Shown piece by piece: positions 38,577 through 47,975 of a stretch of DNA of 64,000 nt (positions are counted from its first letter, which is position 1; every line of letters starts with the position of its first letter). This DNA is from a virus. The position numbers and the translations under genes are program-made. The notes under the pieces are model-generated. The model was not told where the DNA came from and did not search any database. It saw nothing but the letters and a program-made list of their open reading frames with translations. The DNA is taken from positions 27,991 to 91,990 of IMG/VR virus record IMGVR_UViG_3300000228_000003, one strand, 5' to 3'.

Positions 38577-41006
38577 TTAATAGCTTGGATACTCTGTATC
38601 TGTTGCAACATCAGCTTGTGGTGCTGCGCTATTTTGCGATGTAGCACCATCTGACTCAGGAGTTATTACTTTAAATGCTTCTGCGATTTGTTTTTTTATT
38701 GTTTCTAGCTCTTGTATCTGTGGTAGTATCTGTTCTGCAACATTTTTTATAAAGACACTATGTGTATTTATAATATCTTTATTAGGTGCGTCATCTGTTA
38801 ATTTAGCACCAAATTGCGATATTTCTGGCATATAGTTATTAGTAGCCATCCAATCTCTAATTAGTGTAGTTTTTATAATAGCACTTATATCTGTTAGTTT
38901 ATTACTCAAGTCACCTGATATAGACGCTGGTAATGCTGTGCTACTAAGTAATAAATCAACATACTCATTAACACTATCTTTATATGCTGAAAAGGCTGTT
39001 TTCATATTCTGTGCATCGTGGTAATCTGGTGCTGGAAAACTAGCATTATTATTAGAAATAAAATCTATAAGTAAATACTCTATAACCTCATCTTTATCAA
39101 ATGTTTGGTTATTTTTGTCTAGTTTATTAGCTGTTATTATCTCCTCATATCCACTACTTATAATTTCTTTTAATGCTGAGTATATACTTTCGTTGTTATA
39201 ACATAGTTTACTTATGTGTAAATTTACTTGTGGTTCGAATACACTATGTATAACGCTAACGCGCTTAGTAAATTGTAATGACTTAGACGCGAATGTTGTA
39301 GCGAAGTCATTACTAAATCCAGATTTTACTAGTTCAGGAGTAAGACCTAAACCCATTATTATCTTTTCCCATACTGACTCAAAAAAAGCCATATCTGGTA
39401 CAGTTACACCAGCATTAACATTATTAATTTGTGGTACAACTTGTGGAAAACTAGGATGCTCTATGCTCATTTTTACGCCAAGTGTTTTAGCCCACGATGT
39501 TAGGTCATTAACATTTATACTACCCATAGGAAAAGAGGCTTCCCTAGTAGCTAAGAAATTAGATTTAATAATCTCTAATGTCTTAATAGGGTCTGGGTCG
39601 TTATCTGGTATTTTTACATTGTACTCTGTAATGTTAGTACTATTTTTAATATTAGCTACTACGTTAGTAAAAAATAATACAGCTAATATACTGTACATAA
39701 CAGCAACATCTTCTAATAATGATTTACCAGTACCATTATCTCTAAACTTATATGCATAGTATTGCATCATATCAGTACTTATGAATAATAGTTTAGTCTT
39801 TTGTTGTGCTATTTTTCTATTAAACATAACTCGGTAAATTTCATTATTAATATCAATTTGTACAAACTTACCAAACCTACTGGTCTCTAGTCTTTTTTTT
39901 ATAAGGTTTTCTACCATTTGTACATACATATTATCCATTTCATTTAGCATAGGCACACCTGTTATCATATTGTTAAGACCATTCTTAGCTCTAGAAATTA
40001 GATTACTACTATTAGAGCCGGTATCAGTACTTGCCATATTACTAGTGTCACTATTTATAATATTACCATACACATCTGTTAATATAAAATACCCTATGTG
40101 CTCACTAGGTGTATTAGTAACATGAATAGGTATTACATATTCTGCTGGTATATTAAATACTAAAGCTGGACCTATACTTTTGCGAGAAGCATTTTCTTTT
40201 GTATTAACAGTAACAAAATACTCTTGTGAATTACCAGCAGTATTATTTTTAAATAGCATATCTAGTGTGTTATCATTGCTTTCTAAGGCTATTCTATCTG
40301 GATAAATACTATTTTTTAAACTATCTTTTGTGTTTTTTTTTAACATAGCAGGCGCTGTTAATATAGCGTAGTTGTCTATAAACTCTATTAACATATCATC
40401 AGCCGTGTGTGCTTTAGTACCACTAGTTGTTACAGCAGCTATGTTTTCAGTTGTTACACCATTAGTTACACTATCAACCCCACCGTCTAATATGCCAATT
40501 AATGGTGTTGAACTAATGTGTTCAAAAGCGTTAACTTTAGTTCTATTAATAAAATCGTCTACACTAGCTTCTGGTATGATTGCTTCACAGTATGCACCAT
40601 CTAAAAAAAGTGTCTTCTCTAGTATGTCTGGTAGTTTACTATCTAACTTATAATTATCTACAACGTAGTTCTTAACGATAGATAACATTTTAGTTCTAAT
40701 GCCGCTAGGTATCAATTTGCTATTATTGGTGATAGTCAATTTACTACCTTGTAAATCGTTAGGAGATAGTATATTTGCAATAATAACTTGGATGAGCATA
40801 GCTGTTTCTGGAAATAGTTTCAGTATATCTTGGTTAGTACTAGACTTAGATTTAGCGTTATTAACAAGATTTTCAAAATTAGATATTAGTAAAGCAGGGT
40901 CTTTTTTTATATCGTTTCTTGCTATTAATTTAGAGTATAACGCTAACACTTCCGGGTCTTTATCCGTGTGTGTAATTGGGTTTTTACTAGTTTCGAACAG
41001 CGACAT
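38577..41006 (-). CDS. Probable portal protein, 809 aa
   Basis: ATG with AAGGAAATTGAA upstream. The phrase STDMMQYYAYKFRDNGTGKSLLED (about residues 427-450) matches what giant-phage portals show in their core, and a helical region with ATREASFPMGSINV follows. Length suits phiKZ-type portals. An Asp/Ser-rich insert lies near 330, and a basic amphipathic helix precedes an Ala/Gln/Ser-rich C-terminus. The portal ring serves as the DNA channel and terminase dock; the terminase gene lies 12 kb away. It diverges from the 939-aa gene across only 25 bases. Confidence 0.65.
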   Translation of the reverse strand: MSLFETSKNPITHTDKDPEVLALYSKLIARNDIKKDPALLISNFENLVNNAKSKSSTNQDILKLFPETAMLIQVIIANILSPNDLQGSKLTITNNSKLIPSGIRTKMLSIVKNYVVDNYKLDSKLPDILEKTLFLDGAYCEAIIPEASVDDFINRTKVNAFEHISSTPLIGILDGGVDSVTNGVTTENIAAVTTSGTKAHTADDMLIEFIDNYAILTAPAMLKKNTKDSLKNSIYPDRIALESNDNTLDMLFKNNTAGNSQEYFVTVNTKENASRKSIGPALVFNIPAEYVIPIHVTNTPSEHIGYFILTDVYGNIINSDTSNMASTDTGSNSSNLISRAKNGLNNMITGVPMLNEMDNMYVQMVENLIKKRLETSRFGKFVQIDINNEIYRVMFNRKIAQQKTKLLFISTDMMQYYAYKFRDNGTGKSLLEDVAVMYSILAVLFFTNVVANIKNSTNITEYNVKIPDNDPDPIKTLEIIKSNFLATREASFPMGSINVNDLTSWAKTLGVKMSIEHPSFPQVVPQINNVNAGVTVPDMAFFESVWEKIIMGLGLTPELVKSGFSNDFATTFASKSLQFTKRVSVIHSVFEPQVNLHISKLCYNNESIYSALKEIISSGYEEIITANKLDKNNQTFDKDEVIEYLLIDFISNNNASFPAPDYHDAQNMKTAFSAYKDSVNEYVDLLLSSTALPASISGDLSNKLTDISAIIKTTLIRDWMATNNYMPEISQFGAKLTDDAPNKDIINTHSVFIKNVAEQILPQIQELETIKKQIAEAFKVITPESDGATSQNSAAPQADVATDTEYPSY

Positions 41007-41031
41007 TTCAATTTCCTTAATGAGGGTATAT

Positions 41032-43851
41032 ATGTATAGTTTTGAAGAATATCATCAAAGTATTGTAAACCTGACAAATACTTTAGTAATAAAAATCGCG
41101 GCATTACCTGTAGCTATTAATCAAAATTTAGCTATGTATCATGGTATACAAGAACCTAACCATAAAAGTGAGTGGAAGTATTATCTTAATCTTAGTGGAC
41201 AAAAACACAGCACTAATAGTGATGTAAAAATAAAACTAAGAGAAAATGGTATAGAAGAAAGTTTATCTGTAGAGTTACTACGGGTATATAGAAATACTAG
41301 AAAAGAACTTCTTAAGAATAGTATATACTATAAAGAATTGATTAATAAATACCCACAAGACATCCCGTTTATACACGGGTGTATGTTACCAGTTGATATA
41401 GATAGAGCTATTTCAGCAGAAGACGGTACTATATTAACATATAATCCGCTGTTCTTATTAGATAGAGAACTTTATTTAATAAAAGAATTGCAAACACACA
41501 TTAAGAATGTATTAGCCAGATGGAATGTAAAAGAATATACTGTTGTTGATAATTTATATGTACCATCATTATTAGCTGTTTTATATGCTAGTATACCTAA
41601 TAAGATACATAATATTAGATTAACTAAAATCAAGACTGCTGAAGTACACCCTTTTCATATGGAACACCATTTACGTTCTAATATGGACATATGGACTGAC
41701 GCGTCTGCTTTAAACAAAGGTTCTCTTTACTGGTTATACTATAACATAGATATGTTACTAAGACATGTAGGTAAAGAAGAAACACTTCATAGAGTACTTG
41801 ATAAGATATTTGATAGTAATGGAATAGGTGTAGGTGAATTTATAGTAAAGTGCACTGCTCCTACGGTATTATTAAACAGTACAGATATATATACTAGTAG
41901 CATAATAACTAATGAACCAGTATTGGTTACTAGCTCTCTTAATGATAGTTATATACCATACAACGGTAGTCTCTATAGTCTAGATGAAATAATAAACATA
42001 GAAGTACAAGAGACTATTAAGCCAGATAGTGATGAGAATAAAAAGTTAATAAAAAAGTTAGTAGATAACGAAAAAGATATCTTAATAGAAAATACTTTTG
42101 TAGACCAAAAAACTAAAGTATTAGATGTTAAAGCACACGAACTTATGCTACTGCACACAGAAGACCCTGTATTGTTTATTATAGATACATGGTTATATAA
42201 CATAGCAACAGGTAGATATAACACTAGAATATCTTTTTTAGATAGTAATACTAACATAGTTTATACATATACACCAACACAAGCATTTTTGATATTAATA
42301 AAGATGTTATTACATCTTACAGGTAGTGACGATGAGAAATTATCAACATTACATTGGGAACATATAGAAAACCTAGGTACACTAGATGCTAGTGCTGCCG
42401 TTAGGGGAATGTTTGCTAAAGAACAGGTATTACCATTAATAGAAGATATCATAAACAGCATACCTTTAGAATCAGCTGAGTACTATCAAGTTGATGATTT
42501 TAGGGAATATATAGTTCAGCAGTTTAAGTTTTTAAAACTATTATGGATTTCTGATTGTAATGCTGAAAACATAGCTGTTTCTGCTAATATTAAATATGCG
42601 TTTAATAGATTAGCCTCTAGAGGTACTTATAGTGTAGTAAACAACGTTCCAGCTACTATAGATAGTATACTATTAGATAATGACGTTAGTATAACATTAA
42701 CAGAGGACTATGACTATTATAGTACTGTTAAGTTAATCATACTTACTTACACTGGTGTTGATATAGATTTTTATAAAGCCTCTGTTGAAAGACGAGCTAA
42801 GTTTATAAATATACTAAAAAAATTAACATCATACAGCGTACAGCCTATAGATACGGCTAAAGATATAAAGCAAGTCTACGTACCATATACCGGTTTAAAT
42901 TTATTATATAGTAATAAAGGTGCTGGTCAATGCGGTGGTGATTGTGGTGATAACGATAACACTAGCTGTTATAATAGAATTGGTTCAATCACTGTGCTAG
43001 GCGGCACTATAACTAACGCACTAGAACCAGGTGATACAATAGTTGATTTTAAATCTAATAATTTTGCAGAGAGCAGTAAATTATTTAATACGTTTATGCT
43101 TAATAATTTTACTATGTGTAGAGTAGTATATTATGGACAACAGTTAACGTACCAACATAGCGTTGTGCAACAAATTAATATACTTTGTATACCTAAAAAA
43201 ACTATACTTATAAATAGTTTAGCTTTAAATGTTAAAACTAACCCTAATTATGTTATGGACATAGTGCACTGGCATAGAAATAAATTAATAGATAACGTTA
43301 CAGTAGGACAACAGATACTAAAAGACGAAGCATACACAGCACAGTTTAAGTTGTTACTAACTAACACGCATATGGTGTTAACATCAAGGTATGGTCATAA
43401 TAGTGAACTAAGTAGACTAACTAATATGCCCATTATACCGTTAGTTATGCACAGCAAAGACATACTAGGGCAAGCAGTATTACCAAATAGTACATTTGTT
43501 GCTTGGCAAGAGTATAATAGCTTTACAGCCTCTCTACTTTTAAGTAGTAAAGCTATTATAAGTAATTTAACTCTACCAACTCTAACTAATTTTAGATTAC
43601 CTAATATATTACTAGAAAATAATATATCTACAACAAGTAATCTTCAAGGTGTAATAAGTACATTTAAAAATACACTGAACACAACACATTCTATACCAGT
43701 ATCTGCTGGCTGTGATTACGGCAACGCGGAACACACTATTGTGTGCATAGAAGAGACTAGTTATTTAGGTAAAACTAAGATTTCACACACAGAGGGACAA
43801 ACACTACGGAACACCACTAGTGCACCATTAGTTACAGTTAGATTTTTATAA
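41032..43851 (+). CDS. Large virion-associated protein, 939 aa
   Basis: Start set at 41032 (ATG after GAGGGTATAT); the open frame extends back to 40699 but that part is antisense to the portal gene and has no RBS. The protein is soluble, with KAEVHPFHMEHHLRSNMD near 205 and a Gly/Cys/Asn stretch (GAGQCGGDCGDNDN, about 640-655) that could bind a metal or form disulfides. Its unusual C-terminus contains a second Cys (SAGCDYGN). Divergent partner of the portal gene; probable structural protein of the head-neck region. No family recognised. Confidence 0.5.
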   Translation: MYSFEEYHQSIVNLTNTLVIKIAALPVAINQNLAMYHGIQEPNHKSEWKYYLNLSGQKHSTNSDVKIKLRENGIEESLSVELLRVYRNTRKELLKNSIYYKELINKYPQDIPFIHGCMLPVDIDRAISAEDGTILTYNPLFLLDRELYLIKELQTHIKNVLARWNVKEYTVVDNLYVPSLLAVLYASIPNKIHNIRLTKIKTAEVHPFHMEHHLRSNMDIWTDASALNKGSLYWLYYNIDMLLRHVGKEETLHRVLDKIFDSNGIGVGEFIVKCTAPTVLLNSTDIYTSSIITNEPVLVTSSLNDSYIPYNGSLYSLDEIINIEVQETIKPDSDENKKLIKKLVDNEKDILIENTFVDQKTKVLDVKAHELMLLHTEDPVLFIIDTWLYNIATGRYNTRISFLDSNTNIVYTYTPTQAFLILIKMLLHLTGSDDEKLSTLHWEHIENLGTLDASAAVRGMFAKEQVLPLIEDIINSIPLESAEYYQVDDFREYIVQQFKFLKLLWISDCNAENIAVSANIKYAFNRLASRGTYSVVNNVPATIDSILLDNDVSITLTEDYDYYSTVKLIILTYTGVDIDFYKASVERRAKFINILKKLTSYSVQPIDTAKDIKQVYVPYTGLNLLYSNKGAGQCGGDCGDNDNTSCYNRIGSITVLGGTITNALEPGDTIVDFKSNNFAESSKLFNTFMLNNFTMCRVVYYGQQLTYQHSVVQQINILCIPKKTILINSLALNVKTNPNYVMDIVHWHRNKLIDNVTVGQQILKDEAYTAQFKLLLTNTHMVLTSRYGHNSELSRLTNMPIIPLVMHSKDILGQAVLPNSTFVAWQEYNSFTASLLLSSKAIISNLTLPTLTNFRLPNILLENNISTTSNLQGVISTFKNTLNTTHSIPVSAGCDYGNAEHTIVCIEETSYLGKTKISHTEGQTLRNTTSAPLVTVRFL

Positions 43852-43868
43852 TAAATGAGGAAGGTAAA

Positions 43869-44696
43869 ATGACAAACACAAAAGCAATAGTAGAACTATT
43901 ACCATGCCAAGAAAACTTAATATTAGATACTATATCACCATTTTTCTTAAATGCACTAGATAAGGTGTCTAATACATTAAGATATAGTTTTAATGGCAGA
44001 AAAAGTACAGACAGCACTAAGGTAGTCGAACAAAATAGCATAGTATTATCGTTAGTAGACTTGCGACCAAAAGTAAAGTGGATACTAGATAATAATACTT
44101 ATGGTAAATTAGAAAATAAAAAAGTACCTATACCTAGTGGTCTAAAAGTTAAATATGTAACAGCGTTAAAATACTTAGACACTAATACCAAAAGCATAGA
44201 CACACATGTTATAGAAGTACTTAAACAGGCAGATAGTACTATCGGTACAATCATTAACAACTTACAAATGTTACCATTAAAAATGAATAATTCAAAAGTA
44301 GATAGTAAGTTGTTAGACACACTAGTAGACAATATAAATTTAATGTATGACACTAATAAAACTACAGATATGGCAGTCTTTTCAGATATGTTTGACAACC
44401 TTAGTAGTCTAGATGTAATACTAGATACTTGCGTAGTTGTTGGTAGTGTCATAACAGAAAAGAAGCTAAAAGAAGTAGAAAAGTTATCTACTTCTATAGC
44501 AGATAAAGTAGATAAGATAGTAACATTTTATAAAGAGAATATTGATGTTAAACCTAGTAAATCAGCTATATTAACATTAGCTACACATCTAGATTATATT
44601 GCTAACTTAATTTCTTACACAGCTATTAATCAACATTTGATACATGATATAGCTATGTCATTTAGATACACTGTAGAAAGCTTATACACTAAGTAG
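43869..44696 (+). CDS. Hypothetical protein, 275 aa
   Basis: ATG with GAGGAAGGTAAA upstream, 17 bases after the 939-aa gene. Mostly helical, hydrophilic, Lys/Asp-rich, with a SIADKVDKIVTFYKEN helix near the C-terminus. No family recognised. Co-transcribed with the 939-aa gene and closed by a perfect palindrome. Confidence 0.5.
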   Translation: MTNTKAIVELLPCQENLILDTISPFFLNALDKVSNTLRYSFNGRKSTDSTKVVEQNSIVLSLVDLRPKVKWILDNNTYGKLENKKVPIPSGLKVKYVTALKYLDTNTKSIDTHVIEVLKQADSTIGTIINNLQMLPLKMNNSKVDSKLLDTLVDNINLMYDTNKTTDMAVFSDMFDNLSSLDVILDTCVVVGSVITEKKLKEVEKLSTSIADKVDKIVTFYKENIDVKPSKSAILTLATHLDYIANLISYTAINQHLIHDIAMSFRYTVESLYTK

Positions 44697-44719
44697 AGGG
44701 ATATCCCTCTACTTAGTGT
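44686..44719. terminator. Perfect 34-bp palindrome, bidirectional terminator
   Basis: Self-complementary around GGGATATCCC, overlapping the 3' end of the 275-aa gene and of the convergent 111-aa gene (stop at 44709). Confidence 0.75.
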
Positions 44720-45044
44720 TAAGTTGTCCGTATACTAACTTGCCATCTATAGTACCCACAGATGTACTTAGTCTTTCATTATTTATACTGCATTCTACTA
44801 TACAATGCGGCGTGTCTACGGCAAATATATCTTTTTTAGAGGCATATAACACACCAGCTATTTTAGCAGTAGCTATTTTAATAAACAACTCGTTAATAAA
44901 CAATTCGTTAAAAAGTGACTCATTAACAAATATCTCCTCGCATAACTTAGCACACTCACTAGCTATCACAGCACTTGTGGCGTCAGGTAGCATAAACCTT
45001 GGGACACCATTACTATTTGGTAATGTTATTATATTACTAATCAT
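44709..45044 (-). CDS. Hypothetical protein, 111 aa
   Basis: ATG overlaps the end of the upstream 220-aa gene (8 bases), a coupled arrangement. The protein contains an internal repeat NESLFNELFINELFIK (about residues 41-56), matched by a DNA repeat of ATTCGTTA-type units near 44888-44920, and a C-terminal beta region. No family recognised. A plus-strand open frame over the same bases is a shadow. Confidence 0.5.
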   Translation of the reverse strand: MISNIITLPNSNGVPRFMLPDATSAVIASECAKLCEEIFVNESLFNELFINELFIKIATAKIAGVLYASKKDIFAVDTPHCIVECSINNERLSTSVGTIDGKLVYGQLNTK

Positions 45045-45699
45045 CGTAACTTAATCCCTCTGATAATATATTTTTAATAGTAGTAGCTGTTTCATTATCT
45101 TTATTTTTTACTAAAAATGAATTTATATCTAGTTCATCTACAAATATATACTTAGCCAATAACCATCCTAGTTGGTAATCTGTTATGGCGGCAGTATCTA
45201 TGTTAAAATTATTTAAACCAGTGGCTATGTCTTTACCTAATGTTTTATCACCATATGATGGTATCATGTTGTTTTTATTATTAATATTAGCAATAGTATT
45301 ACGTATAGACATACCACTATCTAATATTGTTTCATCTGTACTGCTAGGTATCACAACACTAGGTAATAATCCTGGTACTCTCATTATGGTTTTATTATTT
45401 TCATCGACTACGTCAACAGGTGAAAACATACTACCGGCCATAGTACGCCACTGCGTTAACTTCTCAGCAACTACAGGGTCTCCTCTATCGCCAAATAGTA
45501 TCGCGTCTATATAATAATTTTTTAAAGTATGGGCACTAACTCGTGCTATAAGTTTATTATCAGCATTATTAGGCAATATATCTTTACCATACTGTTCTAT
45601 TTCTTTAGCTAGCTCTGCTAATCTGCTATTAGTAATAGTTTGGTCTATCTGTTCTAAAGTAGGCAACGTAGTAGCTTGCGTGTTATCTGTATTCTCCAT
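45037..45699 (-). CDS. Hypothetical structural-type protein, 220 aa
   Basis: ATG with AAAAAAGGATTTATCAC upstream. Glu/Gln-rich helical N-terminus, then FGDRGDPVVAEKLTQWR (about 75-90) and MRVPGLLPSVVIPSS. Part of the minus-strand run RecJ, 134 aa, 220 aa, 111 aa. The mix of an acidic helix and beta segment suggests a head-completion or tail-tube-type accessory protein, but I do not recognise it. Confidence 0.45.
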   Translation of the reverse strand: MENTDNTQATTLPTLEQIDQTITNSRLAELAKEIEQYGKDILPNNADNKLIARVSAHTLKNYYIDAILFGDRGDPVVAEKLTQWRTMAGSMFSPVDVVDENNKTIMRVPGLLPSVVIPSSTDETILDSGMSIRNTIANINNKNNMIPSYGDKTLGKDIATGLNNFNIDTAAITDYQLGWLLAKYIFVDELDINSFLVKNKDNETATTIKNILSEGLSYDD

Positions 45700-45722
45700 G
45701 TGATAAATCCTTTTTTAATAAG

Positions 45723-46127
45723 TTAATTATAGAATATCTGACTTCTCAAATTATCTATGTTGTATTGAAAATTCAACACACCAGTATCATCAGCAAATAA
45801 CGCTGTACTTAAGTTGTATTTTATATTATCTTTAAATACTCCTTCTATATTTATAATAAACGCAGCTACACCATCTGTGTATGATAGTGTGTTGTTTATA
45901 ACTACACTTACATTGGTAAAATATTTACTATATAAATATACTAAATCTTGTTCTATAACTACTAAAGCATCATATGTATTTTTATTAGTAGCTAAGGTAT
46001 ATTGCAAACTTTTTATAGTATGTAAATTAGATTGTGAATACATACTTGTAACATAATAATAAAATATCTTTTGTAACAGCTTATTAGGGTCGGTAATCCA
46101 GTTCTCCGTACTTAAAGTTGGTACCAT
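45723..46127 (-). CDS. Hypothetical protein, 134 aa (small tail/baseplate-type)
   Basis: ATG with AAAGGATATAC upstream, 12 bases after the RecJ-like gene. Begins MVPTLSTENWITDPNKLLQKIFYYY, then helical, ending in beta strands (FADDTGVLNFQYNIDNL). The N-terminal pattern recalls small proteins next to baseplate genes in giant phages; I am not sure. Co-transcribed with its neighbours on the minus strand. Confidence 0.45.
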   Translation of the reverse strand: MVPTLSTENWITDPNKLLQKIFYYYVTSMYSQSNLHTIKSLQYTLATNKNTYDALVVIEQDLVYLYSKYFTNVSVVINNTLSYTDGVAAFIINIEGVFKDNIKYNLSTALFADDTGVLNFQYNIDNLRSQIFYN

Positions 46128-46139
46128 GTATATCCTTTC

Positions 46140-47885
46140 TCAATCTTCTAATTTTAAGTTAGTGTAGATATACCTATTAGAATAAATATCATATCTACAA
46201 TTAAATATTATCGTAACATTACTGTTGAACTTAGCTCTTAGTTCTTCAGTGTTCTTATAACTAGAATTACATCTAATGTATTTAAATATCTCTATAATAT
46301 TACCATCAGCACCGCTACTTATAGCTTTGGCGTTTAAATAGTCCATATCAGCATTTTTATACGCTATGTACAGTATCTCTAATTTTATATTAAGTTTATA
46401 AGTAATAGGAGACCAGTTTTCTCCGTATGGTTCGTATTTCTTACTATACTCTACTAAAGTATATAGTTCTTCTAATGACTTTACTGTTATAACTTCTGAT
46501 GTGTCTCTTTCAAGTTTAGGTATGTCTAATTTAGTTACTATATCTAGTAACTTAGTATAATCTTTAGCAAGTAAACTACAACCACCAGCCTTAGTGTGTC
46601 CGCCATAAGTAATAAATAATTCGTTATCTAAAGTATTTATAGTACTAAACAAAGTAATTATACTATACCCAGGAGACCTAGCTGAACCATATAACATATG
46701 GCTATCAGTATTTCTTTTAAAACATATAACAGGTTTATTAAATTTATCCACAAGTATACCAGCTACTATACCATTTATATTAAAAACAATATCTTCTAAT
46801 AGGACACAAATAACAGGTGGGTTACTATCTATTGTATCAAGTGCTTTATTTAATGCTAATATCTGCGCTTTCTTGCGTTCGTTATTAAGTCTAAGTAGTA
46901 TCTCTATATTAGTATTATCATTTGGATTTAATAACATATCTAAAGCAACACGTTCATTATTAGTGCGACTACCAGTATTAATAACAGGGGCTAGTGTAAA
47001 GTTAAAAAACGTATAATCTACTTTTAGTACACTATTTGTAAATTTATTATCTACTAATTTATTAAAGAGTATACGCCACAACCGTGATATATGTGTATCA
47101 CTAGTATTTAATAAATTAATAGCTTGTTTAACAGTAGCTCTGTTTAAATCATTTGCAAGTGACATAACATCAGACATAGTTGTTAATCCAGCAAATATTA
47201 ATTCATCTTTTAGTATTTTAAAAGCTATCTCATTATATGTTGCTTTTTTATTAAATTGTTTATAATTAACGACAGCTAATAAAAAAGCTACCATACAACC
47301 AGATAATGATTTACTAATAGAACTCTCACTAGTCTGTGGATTTACAAAAACATCACAGTTAGTAGGACTACCAGTTTCTGGTATAGTGTGATGGTCTGTT
47401 ACTACTATATCCATTTCCGGTCTTATTTGTTTTAAAATACCGTAACAACCGTCATCAGAACTACCATGGTCTGCTGTTAACAACAACATACCCCTTGGTG
47501 CGTCATCACATTCGGTTAATATCATATTACGCAGATATTCGGTTAATCCATTACCTTTAACTCTCATACCATTTATAACAACATAGTCTATCTTTGTATT
47601 TAAATATATAGCTCCTAATAAATCAAGGTAACCAGCTAACATAGCGCCAGCTGCTAACCCGTCACAGTCATAATCAACTGCTATTATGATTTTACTTCTT
47701 AATCTTATATGTCTAGCTAATAGCTTAGCACCATCTACTATGTTAGGTATATTATCTATGTATTCTTTAATATACTTTTCATTAGTATAAAAATCACTAT
47801 AGTCATCGTTAATAAAGTCAGAACTAAATTTACTATTTGACTTAGCTTTTCTATTTTGTATCAAGTCATCTATACTTTTAACCAT
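46140..47885 (-). CDS. RecJ-like DHH-family ssDNA exonuclease, 581 aa
   Basis: Start set at 47885 because ATTAAGGAATACA precedes that ATG; the upstream ATG at 47909 has no RBS. DHH phosphoesterase motifs are clear: AVDYDCDG (about 69-76), LLTADHGSSD (about 135-144), VVTDHH (about 161-166) and SGCMVAFLLA. The DHHA1 part shows ITYGGHTKAGGCSL. RecJ removes single-stranded DNA 5' to 3' in repair and recombination; a phage copy fits recombination-linked replication and agrees with the RecA-fold and SbcD-like genes of this window. All metal-binding Asp/His motifs look intact. Confidence 0.85.
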   Translation of the reverse strand: MVKSIDDLIQNRKAKSNSKFSSDFINDDYSDFYTNEKYIKEYIDNIPNIVDGAKLLARHIRLRSKIIIAVDYDCDGLAAGAMLAGYLDLLGAIYLNTKIDYVVINGMRVKGNGLTEYLRNMILTECDDAPRGMLLLTADHGSSDDGCYGILKQIRPEMDIVVTDHHTIPETGSPTNCDVFVNPQTSESSISKSLSGCMVAFLLAVVNYKQFNKKATYNEIAFKILKDELIFAGLTTMSDVMSLANDLNRATVKQAINLLNTSDTHISRLWRILFNKLVDNKFTNSVLKVDYTFFNFTLAPVINTGSRTNNERVALDMLLNPNDNTNIEILLRLNNERKKAQILALNKALDTIDSNPPVICVLLEDIVFNINGIVAGILVDKFNKPVICFKRNTDSHMLYGSARSPGYSIITLFSTINTLDNELFITYGGHTKAGGCSLLAKDYTKLLDIVTKLDIPKLERDTSEVITVKSLEELYTLVEYSKKYEPYGENWSPITYKLNIKLEILYIAYKNADMDYLNAKAISSGADGNIIEIFKYIRCNSSYKNTEELRAKFNSNVTIIFNCRYDIYSNRYIYTNLKLED

Positions 47886-47939
47886 TGTATTCCTTAATGT
47901 ATTATTCATTTATTCTTAGCTAAATAAAAAAAATAATGT

Positions 47940-47975
47940 ATTAGCAGATAGGGGATGACTCCCCTATCTGCTAAT
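47940..47975 (-). terminator. Terminator of the papain-like protease gene
   Basis: Sixteen-bp stem (47940-47955 with 47960-47975), loop TGAC, overlapping the protease stop codon; on the minus strand it is followed by a run of eight T. It separates the protease gene from RecJ. Confidence 0.8.

Noticed and set aside
40699-41031. Upstream extension of the 939-aa gene
   Set aside because: Entirely antisense to the portal gene start, no RBS, and the GAGGG-preceded ATG at 41032 is a better start.
44716-45054. 112-aa plus-strand frame opposite the 111-aa gene
   Set aside because: Begins inside the bidirectional palindrome and lacks an RBS; the minus frame is coupled to the 220-aa gene.
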